From contig JBQCGP010000047.1 of the NCBI GenBank assembly GCA_051955535.1, forward strand, positions 62,001 to 126,000: 64,000 nucleotides of DNA. Reading direction: 5' to 3'. Made by a program: the position numbers and the translations under genes. The notes under the pieces are model-generated. The model searched no databases. It had not been told where the DNA came from and saw only the letters and a list, made by a program, of their open reading frames with translations. Origin of the DNA: 13-2-20CM-68-14 sp051955535. Its GTDB lineage: Bacteria; Actinomycetota; Thermoleophilia; Gaiellales; Gaiellaceae. Shown in pieces: positions 23,731-31,708 of the stretch (the stretch's first letter is position 1; each line of letters starts with the position of its first letter).

Positions 23731-23739
23731 TGTGGATAA
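23731..23739 (-). promoter_or_regulatory. DnaA-type box in the pafBC promoter
   Basis: TTATCCACA on the minus strand is a perfect match to the consensus DnaA box. It falls in the spacer of the inferred leaderless pafBC promoter (-10 TACCCT at 23713-23718). A single box, so not an origin. Confidence 0.5.
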
Positions 23740-23760
23740 CTCGCGAGTTTCTAGGACTTC

Positions 23761-24249
23761 TCAGGCAGCGACTCGAGAGCGGGTCTCGAGATGCTGGTGC
23801 GACGGGCAGTACTCGCGGTCCGGCAGCGGGGTCCGTTGGCAGGGCTTGCCCTTCCGCGTCGTCGCCCGGCAACGCGAGACGCCGCCGTCGAAGGCGCCGG
23901 CCTCGATCTGCGACTCGATGAACGCACACGCCGCCGAGACCCCCTCGCTGACCGCCCACGCGACCTGAGCCTGCGAGGTGATCGGGAAGTAGCGGCGGAT
24001 GTCCTGGAAAAGCGCCCGTTCGGGCTTCGCGAAGTAGAGCGGATCGGTTGCGAGCCGCTCCATCGTCTGCTCGCAGGCGTCGAGCACCTGGCGGCGATAT
24101 TCGAGGCGCGTCTGGGGGTCGACGTAGGGGTCTACGAGATCCTTGATCGAGCGGTAGATCGCCCGCGAATACTGATACATACAGGCCTGGATTTGCACCA
24201 TCCGCTCGTCGGAAATCAGTATCTCGTCCAGCCGATTAACCCCCCGCAA
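23761..24249 (-). CDS. Hypothetical protein with C-terminal Cys/His motif
   Basis: 162 residues from a TTG, or about 146 from an internal ATG (MVQIQACMYQYSRAIY). The body is helical and contains DEQ/Arg-rich stretches. The C-terminus CRATTRKGKPCQRTPL, then EYCPSH, is a C-x7-C-x9-C-x2-H arrangement found as a short zinc-binding tag in several phage and bacterial proteins. I do not recognise the main domain. The gene is separated by 125 bases from the upstream membrane protein on the same strand, a gap carrying a promoter-like TTGTAA-16-TAAGCT and a hairpin, so it probably has its own transcript. Which start is used is uncertain. Confidence 0.66.
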   Translation of the reverse strand: MRGVNRLDEILISDERMVQIQACMYQYSRAIYRSIKDLVDPYVDPQTRLEYRRQVLDACEQTMERLATDPLYFAKPERALFQDIRRYFPITSQAQVAWAVSEGVSAACAFIESQIEAGAFDGGVSRCRATTRKGKPCQRTPLPDREYCPSHQHLETRSRVAA

Positions 24250-24374
24250 AGCTTTGTTAAGTCCCGATTAATCCTCCGGTCAGCATCTCCGACCGGGAGA
24301 AGCTTAAACAGTTTTGGGCCTGTTACAAAGTCGCGCCCCGAGTTGCCTTGTGAGGAAACGCGCGAGCGCTGGGA
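24250..24374 (-). promoter_or_regulatory. Promoter-like spacer with hairpin
   Basis: On the minus strand, TTGTAA and TAAGCT are separated by 16 bases, followed by a hairpin (arms GACC/GGTC with CTCC/GGAG extension) and a GGAGG about 30 bases before the next start. This leadered arrangement contrasts with the leaderless starts common in the window. Confidence 0.35.
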
Positions 24375-25100
24375 CTAGGGCGTGATCTGCTGCGGATAGG
24401 CGCGCGGATATCCGTGCGAGCGGGCGGTCGTCGCACCGGTGTTCGCGTCGTCGAACGAGCTGTAGATCCCGGTGAAGAGCAGGTAGTACCCGGGATGGAG
24501 GCTCGCGAATTGCGACGAGTCGATGATTCCGACGCTCTGCAGGCCGCCGTGGATCGCGGCACGCGCCTGGGCGAGCGCGAACGAACGGCCGTTCTTCGTC
24601 GGCAGTGCCTGGAGAACCACCGTCCAGCCGCTGCGGCCGGCCGGCCACGCCTTCAGGGTCAGCGGCGCCGCAGGGACCGCGCTCGGCGCGGGCGGCTGCG
24701 TGCCGGTCTGGGCCGGGACGGTCGTCGTCGAGGTCGGCGTGAGGCTCGTTCCGAGCGGCGCCGTTGTCACGGGCAGGGCCCCGATTGGGCTGGTGCCGGT
24801 CACGTAGCCGGCGCGCTGCTCGTCGTGCGAGACGAAGGCGGCGGCGCCGAGACCCGCGAGCGCCGCGATCACGAGGGCCAGGAGGGAAGGCCAGACCCAG
24901 TCACCCGGGTACCAGCCGAGCCGGCGCCGCCACCCTTGGCTCAGCCTTGGGATCACACCCGTTGCCTCGGTCGGGAGCCGTAGCCCGCATTCGAGGCAGT
25001 ACTCCTGGTCGGGCTCGTATGGCGTTCCGCACCGGGGGCACTCCTGCGTCCCGAGTGCGTGGGCGTCCTGCGGATCGGCGGGCGGGGGAAAGACGCTCAC
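24375..25100 (-). CDS. Zinc-ribbon membrane protein with SPOR-like C-terminus
   Basis: 241 residues. A zinc ribbon (CPRCGTPYEPDQEYCLECG, about 21-39) is followed by a basic linker, a single transmembrane helix (about 68-90), a Thr/Pro-rich extracytoplasmic linker, and a C-terminal region of about 75 residues. The last begins SGWTVVLQALPTKNGRSFA and contains YYLLFTGIYSSFDDA, resembling SPOR domains that bind denuded septal peptidoglycan. GTG start three bases after the stop of the preceding zinc-ribbon gene, so one operon. A role at the division site is an inference from the SPOR-like part. Confidence 0.72.
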   Translation of the reverse strand: MSVFPPPADPQDAHALGTQECPRCGTPYEPDQEYCLECGLRLPTEATGVIPRLSQGWRRRLGWYPGDWVWPSLLALVIAALAGLGAAAFVSHDEQRAGYVTGTSPIGALPVTTAPLGTSLTPTSTTTVPAQTGTQPPAPSAVPAAPLTLKAWPAGRSGWTVVLQALPTKNGRSFALAQARAAIHGGLQSVGIIDSSQFASLHPGYYLLFTGIYSSFDDANTGATTARSHGYPRAYPQQITP

Positions 25101-25103
25101 CGC

Positions 25104-25667
25104 TTATTCCTCCCAGCTGTCGGGCTTGGAGCCGTCCTTCTCTTCCTCGGGTGCGGGGGCGCTGCGGCCCGCGCCGTTCGCTGCGTTCTCTGCGGCCTTG
25201 CCGCAGCTCGGGCAGAATCCGGCGTCGGCCGGCAGGGGATGGCCGCAATTCGTGCACGAGACGACCGCCTGCTGGCCGACGGGGCGTCCGCAGTTCGCGC
25301 AGAAGTGCGAGCCCCAGATGATCGGCGCGCCGCACTCGCAGCGGCTCGCGGTCGTCCTCCGGCCCGCCGCGGCCGCGGCGAGCATCGAGTCGAGATCGTT
25401 GAGCCGCGCCTCGAGATTGGCGATGTCCCGGGCGTGCTCGCTGAGCAGGTCCTCACGAAACTGCTCACGGCGGTACATCTCCATAGCGAGCCCGCCAAGA
25501 TCGCGGAGCAGCTCCTCGCGGGCCTTGAGAATGGCCCGCCGCTCTCGCCGAAGTGCCCCGGGCGAGCTTGCGCGGCGGATCGGTCGAGGCGGCGAGGGGG
25601 TGGACGGGTCGGGCTCCTGCGGGCCGCTCTGCCGCCGATGGCGCCCAGGCAGGGGAAGTCGCGGCAC
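25104..25667 (-). CDS. Double zinc-ribbon protein with coiled coil
   Basis: 187 residues from GTG 25667, selected because TACAGT lies exactly seven bases upstream. The N-terminus is Pro/Arg/Ser-rich, the middle is a helical coiled coil (about 45-100), and the C-terminus has two zinc ribbons: CECGAPIIWGSHFCANCG and CTNCGHPLPADAGFCPSCG. The last residues are acidic. No membrane segment is seen. It probably forms an operon with the SPOR-like membrane protein three bases downstream. A longer frame to 26324 is antisense to the aldehyde dehydrogenase and rejected. Function unknown. Confidence 0.72.
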   Translation of the reverse strand: MPRLPLPGRHRRQSGPQEPDPSTPSPPRPIRRASSPGALRRERRAILKAREELLRDLGGLAMEMYRREQFREDLLSEHARDIANLEARLNDLDSMLAAAAAGRRTTASRCECGAPIIWGSHFCANCGRPVGQQAVVSCTNCGHPLPADAGFCPSCGKAAENAANGAGRSAPAPEEEKDGSKPDSWEE

Positions 25668-25699
25668 GAAGCCGACTGTAGCAGCGGCTTCGGGCGGTC

Positions 25700-25861
25700 T
25701 TAGAACTGGTGCGGCTGTGTGCTTCGCGCTCCGCGACCGAGCCCGAACAGGAATGCAATGAGCAGGATCGCACCGATGATCCCGATGACTACACCGACGT
25801 AGCCCAAGAAGAACATCAAGACGATCCCGACCACGATGAGGACAAGCGCCAGGGCGAGCAT
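25700..25861 (-). CDS. 53-residue hydrophobic membrane protein
   Basis: A small frame of 53 codons starting at ATG 25859-25861 and ending with TAA. The peptide is almost entirely hydrophobic with two likely transmembrane helices (MLALALVLIVVGIVLMFFLG and then VVIGIIGAILLIAFLFGLG), ending in the short hydrophilic tail RGARSTQPHQF. GAGAGG lies four bases upstream of the start as a possible ribosome site. It fills the space between the aldehyde dehydrogenase and the zinc-ribbon gene on the same strand. The pattern is that of small inner-membrane proteins; function unknown. Confidence 0.58.
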   Translation of the reverse strand: MLALALVLIVVGIVLMFFLGYVGVVIGIIGAILLIAFLFGLGRGARSTQPHQF

Positions 25862-25906
25862 GGCCCTCTCGTTCCCGGCGAGCAGGGGTCCAAACGCCAG
25901 GCCCGG

Positions 25907-27334
25907 TTAGAGATTGATGACGACCAGATGCTCCTCGGTCAGCTCGCGGACCGCGTACGCAGGGCCCTCGCGCGTGTTGCCGGAGTCCTTGACGCCCCCG
26001 TAGGGCATCTGGTCTGCGCGGAACGTCGGCGCCTCGTTGACGGTGACGCCGCCGAACTCGAGCTCCTGCGCGGCGCGGAGCGCAGTCTCGAGACTCGCCG
26101 TGAAGATCCCGGCCTGGAGCCCGTAGCGCGTGCCGTTCGCGAGCTCGAGGGCCTCGTCGATGGTGCCGACCGAGGTGACGGTGCAGACCGGGCCGAAGAC
26201 CTCTTCGCAGCTGACTTTCAGCTCGGGGCCGGCATCTGCGATCACTGTCGGCCTGATCAGCTCGCCGTCCGTTTCGCCGCCGGCCAGCACGCGGGCGCCC
26301 GCCGAACGAGCCTCCTCGATCCACGCGAGGATCCGCTCGCGCGCGTCGTCATCGATGACCGGGCCGACGTCGGTCTCCTCGTCCGCGGGATCGCCCACAC
26401 TCAGCGCTTCGACCCTGGGCAGGAAACGTTCGAGGAACGAGTCGTAGGCCGACGCCTCCACGTAGATCCGCTGTACCGAGATGCAGCTCTGGCCGGCGAA
26501 CGAGAACGCGTTCGCGGCCATGGCCTGGCCGGCAGCCTCGATATCTGCATCCGCCGCGACGATCACCGGCGTCGAGTTGCCGAGCTCGAGGCTCACCTTC
26601 TTCCGCGGCGCCCGTTCGGCGAGCTGCCAGCCGACCGTGCCGGAGCCGGTGAACGTGATCGCCTTGACGCGATCGTCCTCGATCAGCACGTCGCCGATCT
26701 CCGAAGCCGACCCGACCAAAACGTTGAGCCAGCCTGGCGGGAGGCCTGCCTCAGTCTCCAGTTCGGCGAGCAGCAGCGCCGACAGCGGTGTCTGCCCTGC
26801 CGGCTTGAGCACGACCGGGCATCCCGCCGCGAGCGCGGGCGCCAGCTTGTGCGCGACGAGGTTGAGCGGAAAATTGAACGGCGAGATCGCTCCGACGACG
26901 CCGATCGGTTTCCTCAGGGTGAAGGCGAGCTTGCCCTCGCCTGCCTGCGAGGCGTCCATCGGTACCACCTCGCCGGCGAGCTTCCGGGCCTCGACGGCCG
27001 CGAACGTGTACGTCGACATCGCCCGGCGCGCCTCGACGCGCGCCGCCTTCATCGGCTTGCCGGCCTCGTCGGAGATCTGACGCGCCACCTCGTCGTGGCG
27101 GCGGCCGAGGTAGCCCGCGACTTTGACGAGGATCTCCGCGCGCTTATGCGCCGGCAGCGGCTCGTCCAGGGCGGCCTGGGCCGCGTCGATCGCCCGCCGC
27201 GTCTCCTTGGCGCCGGCCTTGGCGACGCGCCCGACCGTCTCGCCGGAGTAGGGCGATTTGATGTCGATCCAGTCGCCCGTCTCGACCCACTCGCCACCGA
27301 TCAGCAGGCGTTTTTCGGTCGCGGTCGTCGCCAC
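25907..27334 (-). CDS. Aldehyde dehydrogenase (NAD(P)+)
   Basis: 475 residues of the ALDH superfamily. The catalytic Cys is in SFAGQSCISVQR and the general-base Glu in SLELGNSTPV. The cofactor region TFTGSGTVGWQL, substrate-channel FNFPLNLVAHKLAPAL and C-terminal PYGGVKDSGNTREGP are intact. The form SCISVQR, with GNSTPV, resembles the lactaldehyde/glyceraldehyde-3-phosphate (non-phosphorylating) group more than the betaine-aldehyde group, but the substrate is uncertain. GTG start with TAGACT six bases upstream. It is divergent from the EVE gene, with 28 bases between start codons. Confidence 0.92.
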   Translation of the reverse strand: MATTATEKRLLIGGEWVETGDWIDIKSPYSGETVGRVAKAGAKETRRAIDAAQAALDEPLPAHKRAEILVKVAGYLGRRHDEVARQISDEAGKPMKAARVEARRAMSTYTFAAVEARKLAGEVVPMDASQAGEGKLAFTLRKPIGVVGAISPFNFPLNLVAHKLAPALAAGCPVVLKPAGQTPLSALLLAELETEAGLPPGWLNVLVGSASEIGDVLIEDDRVKAITFTGSGTVGWQLAERAPRKKVSLELGNSTPVIVAADADIEAAGQAMAANAFSFAGQSCISVQRIYVEASAYDSFLERFLPRVEALSVGDPADEETDVGPVIDDDARERILAWIEEARSAGARVLAGGETDGELIRPTVIADAGPELKVSCEEVFGPVCTVTSVGTIDEALELANGTRYGLQAGIFTASLETALRAAQELEFGGVTVNEAPTFRADQMPYGGVKDSGNTREGPAYAVRELTEEHLVVINL

Positions 27335-27362
27335 GGGGCCAGTCTAGTGGGACACTCGCGGC
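27335..27362. promoter_or_regulatory. 28-bp divergent promoter region
   Basis: Minus strand: TAGACT (27341-27346) then six bases to GTG 27334. Plus strand: GACACT (27351-27356) then six bases to GTG 27363. Any -35 elements would have to lie inside the opposite gene's coding start. Confidence 0.45.
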
Positions 27363-27746
27363 GTGACGTACTGGCTGCTTCTCCGCGGCCTCGGAAGCAA
27401 GCCGCTGCCGCGCCGGATCGACCGGAAGGCGATCCGGACGCAATCATCCTCGAAGCGTCCTTCGGTCGAGAAGGGGGAGCGCGCGATCCTCTACGCGTCG
27501 GTCTGGCAGGCGATCTTCGGCATCGCCGAGATCACAGGCGAGCCCGAACACGACCCGACGCGGGACCGCTGGGCATGGACCTTCCCGATCCGTCCGCTTG
27601 CGGTGGTGACCAACCTTGAGCGCGCGCCGGCAGTGGAGGAGGCCGGAATCTTCCCTCAGAGCCTCTGGCGACACTCGCACGTCCGTCTGACCGCCGATCA
27701 GTTCGATCGCGCACGCGAGCTGATCGAAGCTGCCGCGAGACATTAG
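27363..27746 (+). CDS. EVE-domain protein
   Basis: 127 residues consistent with the EVE (PUA-like) fold. MTYWLLLRG, GERAILYASVWQAIFGIAEI, DRWAWTFPIRPLAVV and the Trp/Phe-rich core are the features that in EVE proteins form a pocket for modified bases in DNA or RNA. It is a stand-alone domain, with no fused nuclease. The GTG start lies in a leaderless arrangement. The stop codon TAG forms part of the -10 box of the next gene. No restriction or other modification genes are adjacent, so a housekeeping RNA-related role is as likely as defence. Confidence 0.72.
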   Translation: MTYWLLLRGLGSKPLPRRIDRKAIRTQSSSKRPSVEKGERAILYASVWQAIFGIAEITGEPEHDPTRDRWAWTFPIRPLAVVTNLERAPAVEEAGIFPQSLWRHSHVRLTADQFDRARELIEAAARH

Positions 27747-27757
27747 GATCGCCCGCC

Positions 27758-28618
27758 GTGGAGATCAGCAAAGTGGGGGTCGTCGGACTGGGCACGATGG
27801 GGGCCGGCATCGCGCAGGTCAGCATCCAGGCCGGCTACGAGACGGTTGGACGCGAGATCTCGATGGAGCTCGCGGAGCGCGGACACCGCAAGATCGAGCA
27901 CTACCTGGGTCGTGCGGTCGAGAAGGGGCGGATCACCGGTGAAGAGCGTGACGCCGCGCTCGGGCGGCTGAAGCTCACGACCGAGCTGTGCGATCTTGGC
28001 GACTGCGACCTTGTCATCGAGGCCGTTCTCGAGGAGCTGCCGCTCAAGCGGGAGGTCTTCTCCGAGCTCGACCGCGGCACAGCGCCGGAGGCGATCCTCG
28101 CCACGAACACGTCCGCGCTGTCCGTCGCCGAGATCGCCGAGGCGACCGAGCGGCCGGAGCGCGTCGTCGGGATGCATTTCTTCAACCCGGCCCCGGTTCT
28201 GCCGCTCGTTGAGATCGTGCGAGCGCCGCGAAGCTCGGACGAGGCGGTGGGCGCGGCCTACGAATGGGCCGAACGCGCGGGCAAACAGCCGGTCAACTGC
28301 AACGACACGCCCGGCTTCATCGTCAACCGGATCCTGATCCCGCTCCTGAACGACTGCGTGCGGGTGCTCGACGAGGCCGGCGTGACCCCCGAGGATCTCG
28401 ACAAGGCGATGACGAACGGCGCGGGCTGGCCGCTGGGGCCGTGCGCGCTGGTCGACCTGGTGGGGATCGACGTGCACGTCCACGCCTCGGAGGCGCTGTA
28501 CGAAAAGCTGCGCGAAGAGCGGATGAAGCCGCCCGAGCGGCTCCTGAAACTACAGCGCGAGGGCCGTCTCGGCCGAAAGACCGGCCGCGGCTTCTTCGAG
28601 TACGGGGCGGAGGCCTAG
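27758..28618 (+). CDS. 3-hydroxybutyryl/3-hydroxyacyl-CoA dehydrogenase
   Basis: 286 residues. The NAD-binding start KVGVVGLGTMGAGIAQVS, the catalytic segment GMHFFNPAPVLPLVEIV (His) and the C-terminal helical domain NDTPGFIVNRILIPLLND identify an L-3-hydroxyacyl-CoA dehydrogenase of the single-domain FadB2/PaaH type, acting in fatty acid or butanoate metabolism. No hydratase is fused. GTG start; TAGGAT, which includes the preceding gene's TAG stop, lies eight bases upstream. Its TAG stop is the reverse complement partner of the converging gene's stop (shared CTAG). Confidence 0.92.
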   Translation: MEISKVGVVGLGTMGAGIAQVSIQAGYETVGREISMELAERGHRKIEHYLGRAVEKGRITGEERDAALGRLKLTTELCDLGDCDLVIEAVLEELPLKREVFSELDRGTAPEAILATNTSALSVAEIAEATERPERVVGMHFFNPAPVLPLVEIVRAPRSSDEAVGAAYEWAERAGKQPVNCNDTPGFIVNRILIPLLNDCVRVLDEAGVTPEDLDKAMTNGAGWPLGPCALVDLVGIDVHVHASEALYEKLREERMKPPERLLKLQREGRLGRKTGRGFFEYGAEA

Positions 28619-28986
28619 CCCTCGAAGCCGGCCGCGTGCCGCTTCTTCTCGGGCGTCCCGAGCCAGTCGAGCACTGCCCGGCGCGAGAAGCGCCAGTGGC
28701 GGCCGACCTTGCGGCCGGGCAGGTCGCCTGCCGACGCCAGTGTGCGCACGGTCTTCTCGTCGACCTGGAGAAGCTCGACCAGCTGCTCGAGGGTGAGCAC
28801 GTCGGGCTCCCGGAGCTCCGGCGCGGCCCGGCCGACGACGATGTCCTCGGCCCCGAGGTAGCGGTCGACGAGATCGGCGACAAGCTCACGCTTCGGCGTC
28901 TTCAGCTCGAACGCCGCGCGGTTGAGCGTCTCGGCCGAAGCCGCCGGCAGGCGCACGAAGAGAGGCGAGGTCGGCTCGGACGGCAT
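28615..28986 (-). CDS. Excisionase/MerR-type HTH DNA-binding protein
   Basis: 123 residues. The C-terminal half is a helix-turn-helix of the excisionase (HTH_17) kind: LTLEQLVELLQVDEKTVRTL, then GRKVGRHWRFSRRAVLDWL. The N-terminal half (FVRLPAASAETLNRAAFELK) resembles a ribbon-helix-helix-like or dimerisation segment. Stand-alone proteins of this type are usually small transcription regulators. Upstream, in the 38-base divergent spacer, is GATAT-CAGA-ATATC (28990-29003), a good candidate for its own operator. No integrase is nearby, so excision is not indicated. Confidence 0.8.
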   Translation of the reverse strand: MPSEPTSPLFVRLPAASAETLNRAAFELKTPKRELVADLVDRYLGAEDIVVGRAAPELREPDVLTLEQLVELLQVDEKTVRTLASAGDLPGRKVGRHWRFSRRAVLDWLGTPEKKRHAAGFEG

Positions 28987-28989
28987 CGA

Positions 28990-29003
28990 GATATCAGAAT
29001 ATC
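28990..29003. promoter_or_regulatory. Palindromic operator candidate in divergent spacer
   Basis: GATAT-CAGA-ATATC, perfect 5-bp arms, lies immediately upstream of the HTH gene. It is followed by TATCGT (29011-29016), the -10 candidate for the epimerase gene eight bases further on. Confidence 0.45.
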
Positions 29004-29024
29004 AAGCTGCTATCGTCGCCGCCC

Positions 29025-30020
29025 GTGGCGCGGCGTGCGTTTTTGCTCGGCGGCAGCGGCCAGACCGGCCGCGCGCTTATCCCGCGGCTCCGGCAGCGCG
29101 GCTGGGAAGTCGTCGTCGCCAGCCGTGGCGAGCGCGAGCTGCCCGCCGGCGTCGAGCATGTGACCGTCGACCGTGACGTCGAGGGAGCGCTCGAGGCCGC
29201 GGTCGGCGACGGAGCCGACGTGTTCGTCGACTTCATCGCCTTCGAGCCGGAGCACGCGGAGCAGCTGCTCTCGCTGCGAGACCGGGTCGGCTCGGTGGTG
29301 GTGCTCTCGAGCGCGTCGGTCTACTTCGGCGAGGACGACGAAGTCCTCGCCTGCCTGCCCGTGCCCATCACCGAGCGCACCGAGACCGTCGCACCCGGCC
29401 CGAGCGGGTATGCGAACAAGAAGCGGGCGATCGAGCAGGCGCTGCTCGAGCAGGAGGCGCTGCCGGCGACGCTGATCCGAGCGGGAGCGATCCACGGGCC
29501 CTGGTCGACCTGGGCGCGCGAGTGGCACTTCGTCAAGCGCGTACTCGACGGTCGACGTGCCGTCGTTCTGGCTTACCGCGGCGCGAGCCGCTTTCACACG
29601 ATCTCGGTTCACAACCTCGCGGAGCTGATGTGGCTCGCGGCCGAGCGCCCGGGCCGGCGCGTCCTCAACGCGGGCGACCCCGAGCCGCCGACCGTGGCCG
29701 AGATCGGGCGCGCGATCGCCGCCAACCTCGGGCACGAGTGGGCCGAGGTCCTGATCGACGAGCCGGTCGGCAACGTCGGGGAAACCGTCTGGTCGACTCC
29801 TCATCCGGTTGTGCTCGACATGACCGAATCGGAGTTCGAGCTGGGCTATCGGCCGGTGACGACGTACGAGCAGGCCCTTCCGGAGACGGTCGCCTGGCTC
29901 GTCGAGGCGACTCGCGGGCGCGACTGGCACGAGGTACTGCCGCGCACCGCCGAGATCATGGCGAGCTCGTTCGACTACGTCGCCGAGGACGAGCTCATTG
30001 GCGGGCTCAGGGCCGGCTGA
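29025..30020 (+). CDS. NAD-dependent epimerase/dehydratase family protein
   Basis: 331 residues, extended/atypical SDR. The nucleotide-binding motif is FLLGGSGQTGRALIPRL; VVLSSASVYFGE carries the catalytic Ser region and YANKKRAIEQALL the YxxxK pair. A C-terminal segment with HTISVHNLAELMWLAAE follows. It resembles the CSP41/RfbD-like group of nucleotide-sugar or RNA-binding SDRs; the substrate cannot be named. GTG start with TATCGT eight bases upstream. The 3' end overlaps the converging secreted protein gene by 14 bases. Confidence 0.85.
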   Translation: MARRAFLLGGSGQTGRALIPRLRQRGWEVVVASRGERELPAGVEHVTVDRDVEGALEAAVGDGADVFVDFIAFEPEHAEQLLSLRDRVGSVVVLSSASVYFGEDDEVLACLPVPITERTETVAPGPSGYANKKRAIEQALLEQEALPATLIRAGAIHGPWSTWAREWHFVKRVLDGRRAVVLAYRGASRFHTISVHNLAELMWLAAERPGRRVLNAGDPEPPTVAEIGRAIAANLGHEWAEVLIDEPVGNVGETVWSTPHPVVLDMTESEFELGYRPVTTYEQALPETVAWLVEATRGRDWHEVLPRTAEIMASSFDYVAEDELIGGLRAG

Positions 30021-31617
30021 GCCGGGCCCAGACGTTCTCGAGCAGCCTTTCGACCGCCGGGTCGGTGACGGAGGCGGCGAAGTTGAGGGCGCCGCCCGCG
30101 AAGACCTTCGCTCCCTTCGGCGTCTCGTAGTACGTCATCTCCGCGGTCTTGCCCGGTCCCATCAGATCGGGGGCCGACCCGAGCACGATCGTGCCGGGCG
30201 GGCTGGCAGGCGAACGCATGTCGATCTCATAACCGTAGCGGCCGAAGCGAACGCCGGTCGCGAGCCCGGTTCCGGCGAACGCCCACGGCGCTCCGGTCGT
30301 GTCGGCGATGTAGGGCGCTTGCTGCGCGCCGTAGTTGCTCGCGACGTACTGGACGCCGACGATCGCAGCCTCCGGCTGCCCGAAGGCGCGCCACTGCCCG
30401 ACGCGGCGCATCACATGGCCGTGGAAGACCACCTTCCAGAAGAGGTTGTTCGCCGACAGGAACATCAGGTTGCCGCCGAGGTCCCGGTAGCGCCTGATCA
30501 AGTCGAACTCGTGCGCGGTCACGTACTCCTCGTGGCCGGGAAAGACGATCAGGTCGTACTTCGCCGCGAGGGTGTCTGCGTTCTTGACGTGCTCGAGATC
30601 CAGGTCGGTGAGGTAGTCGAGGTTCCCGCGGCCGGCCAGCCAGCCCTGGATCGCGGCGTCGAAGTCGCCGAAGCGGTACGGCACTCCGTAGTCGACGTAA
30701 GGCCGCTGGATGTCGACCGTGCGGAAGGCGCCGTTCACGTACCAGCTGTCACCCCAGCCGTCGCCGTTGGCATCCTCGAAGTTGTAGGCCTGCCAGGTGT
30801 TCGTCGGCACGACGATCGCGACGCGGCTGAGGCCCAGCACCCGGGGGCGCACGACGAACGGCGCGTAGCCGATGCGGCCGTCGAGGGCGCGGACCCGGAC
30901 GAAGTAGAGGCCGCTCGGCCAGTCGCCGATCCTGATGCGCACCTTCCCGGGCGCGTTTCGGTGCCCCCGCCAGGAAAGCTCGACGGGCGGTGCGATCGGC
31001 CTGGCCGCTGTCCTGGCGTCGGGTACGCCTGTGCCGATCCTGAACGACAGCACATCGAGCTCGAGCCGGCGTGCGTCGGTGGCGATCGAGACGGCGGCAG
31101 TCTGGCCCGGCATGTACCTCGGCCCGATCGAGACGCCTACTCGCTGAATGCGGACCACCGGCGCTGCCACCTGAACATGGCCGGCGAGCGGAAGATCGTT
31201 GTAGACGCGCTTGCGCCCCTGCCCGTCGATGACGGTCAGCTCGAGGACGTACGTGCCGTTTGGGATCGTTCGTGTGGGCGTCCACGCAAGCCGGTGCGGC
31301 CCCGCTTGAAAGGAGTAGCTCTGCGTCAGGATCGTCCGCACCGTGTTCTGGCCGCGCTTGACGTTCAGCGTCTGAACGACGTCCAGCTCCACGGTGGCGG
31401 CGGCGTCGAGGCGGAACCTGACTATTGCCTTGTCGCGGAACCGGTCGCCGTTGGGACTGACCGTCGTCAGCAGACGACGGTCGCCGGCGAACGGCGTCGA
31501 GCCGTTGCCGACGCGCAGGTCGAGCAGGCGCGGGACCGCCGCAGAGCGACCGGCGGGGGCCGCCGCCGAGGCGGCCACAGCGACAAGGAGAGCGGCTAGC
31601 GTGACCCGGGTTGCCAC
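30007..31617 (-). CDS. Secreted protein with N,N-dimethylformamidase-like C-terminal domain
   Basis: 536 residues. A signal peptide (about 1-27) is followed by a beta-rich region with a FlgD/CARDB-like repeat (TTVSPNGDRFRDKAIVRFRL; LAWTPTRTIPNGTYVLELTV) and a larger domain with VIVPTNTWQAYNFEDANGDG, YDLIVFPGHEEYVTAHEFD and GGNLMFLSANNLFWKV. The last matches the family seen at the C-terminus of the dimethylformamidase large subunit. It is probably an extracytoplasmic carbohydrate- or amide-acting protein; the reaction is not predictable. GTG start; TAACTT lies five bases upstream. Confidence 0.78.
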   Translation of the reverse strand: MATRVTLAALLVAVAASAAAPAGRSAAVPRLLDLRVGNGSTPFAGDRRLLTTVSPNGDRFRDKAIVRFRLDAAATVELDVVQTLNVKRGQNTVRTILTQSYSFQAGPHRLAWTPTRTIPNGTYVLELTVIDGQGRKRVYNDLPLAGHVQVAAPVVRIQRVGVSIGPRYMPGQTAAVSIATDARRLELDVLSFRIGTGVPDARTAARPIAPPVELSWRGHRNAPGKVRIRIGDWPSGLYFVRVRALDGRIGYAPFVVRPRVLGLSRVAIVVPTNTWQAYNFEDANGDGWGDSWYVNGAFRTVDIQRPYVDYGVPYRFGDFDAAIQGWLAGRGNLDYLTDLDLEHVKNADTLAAKYDLIVFPGHEEYVTAHEFDLIRRYRDLGGNLMFLSANNLFWKVVFHGHVMRRVGQWRAFGQPEAAIVGVQYVASNYGAQQAPYIADTTGAPWAFAGTGLATGVRFGRYGYEIDMRSPASPPGTIVLGSAPDLMGPGKTAEMTYYETPKGAKVFAGGALNFAASVTDPAVERLLENVWARLSRP

Positions 31618-31708
31618 GGGGCAAGTTATCCCTGCATATCCACGTTTACGGACCCCTTACAATGCCCTCATTCACGGCACAACTGCGGCAACGATACTTC
31701 GCGGGTCG

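Noticed and set aside
23731..23739. Replication origin suggested by the DnaA box
   Set aside because: Only one box, no AT-rich unwinding region and no dnaA/dnaN neighbours.
25668..27619. Long plus-strand frame antisense to the aldehyde dehydrogenase
   Set aside because: Arg/Asp/His-rich shadow translation typical of GC-rich antisense frames; the minus strand carries clear ALDH motifs.
28615..28986. Prophage excisionase
   Set aside because: The HTH resembles excisionases, but there is no integrase, attachment repeat or tRNA gene nearby; a small regulator is more likely.
29998..31599. 533-codon plus-strand frame
   Set aside because: Antisense shadow of the secreted dimethylformamidase-like gene, which has a signal peptide and conserved blocks.
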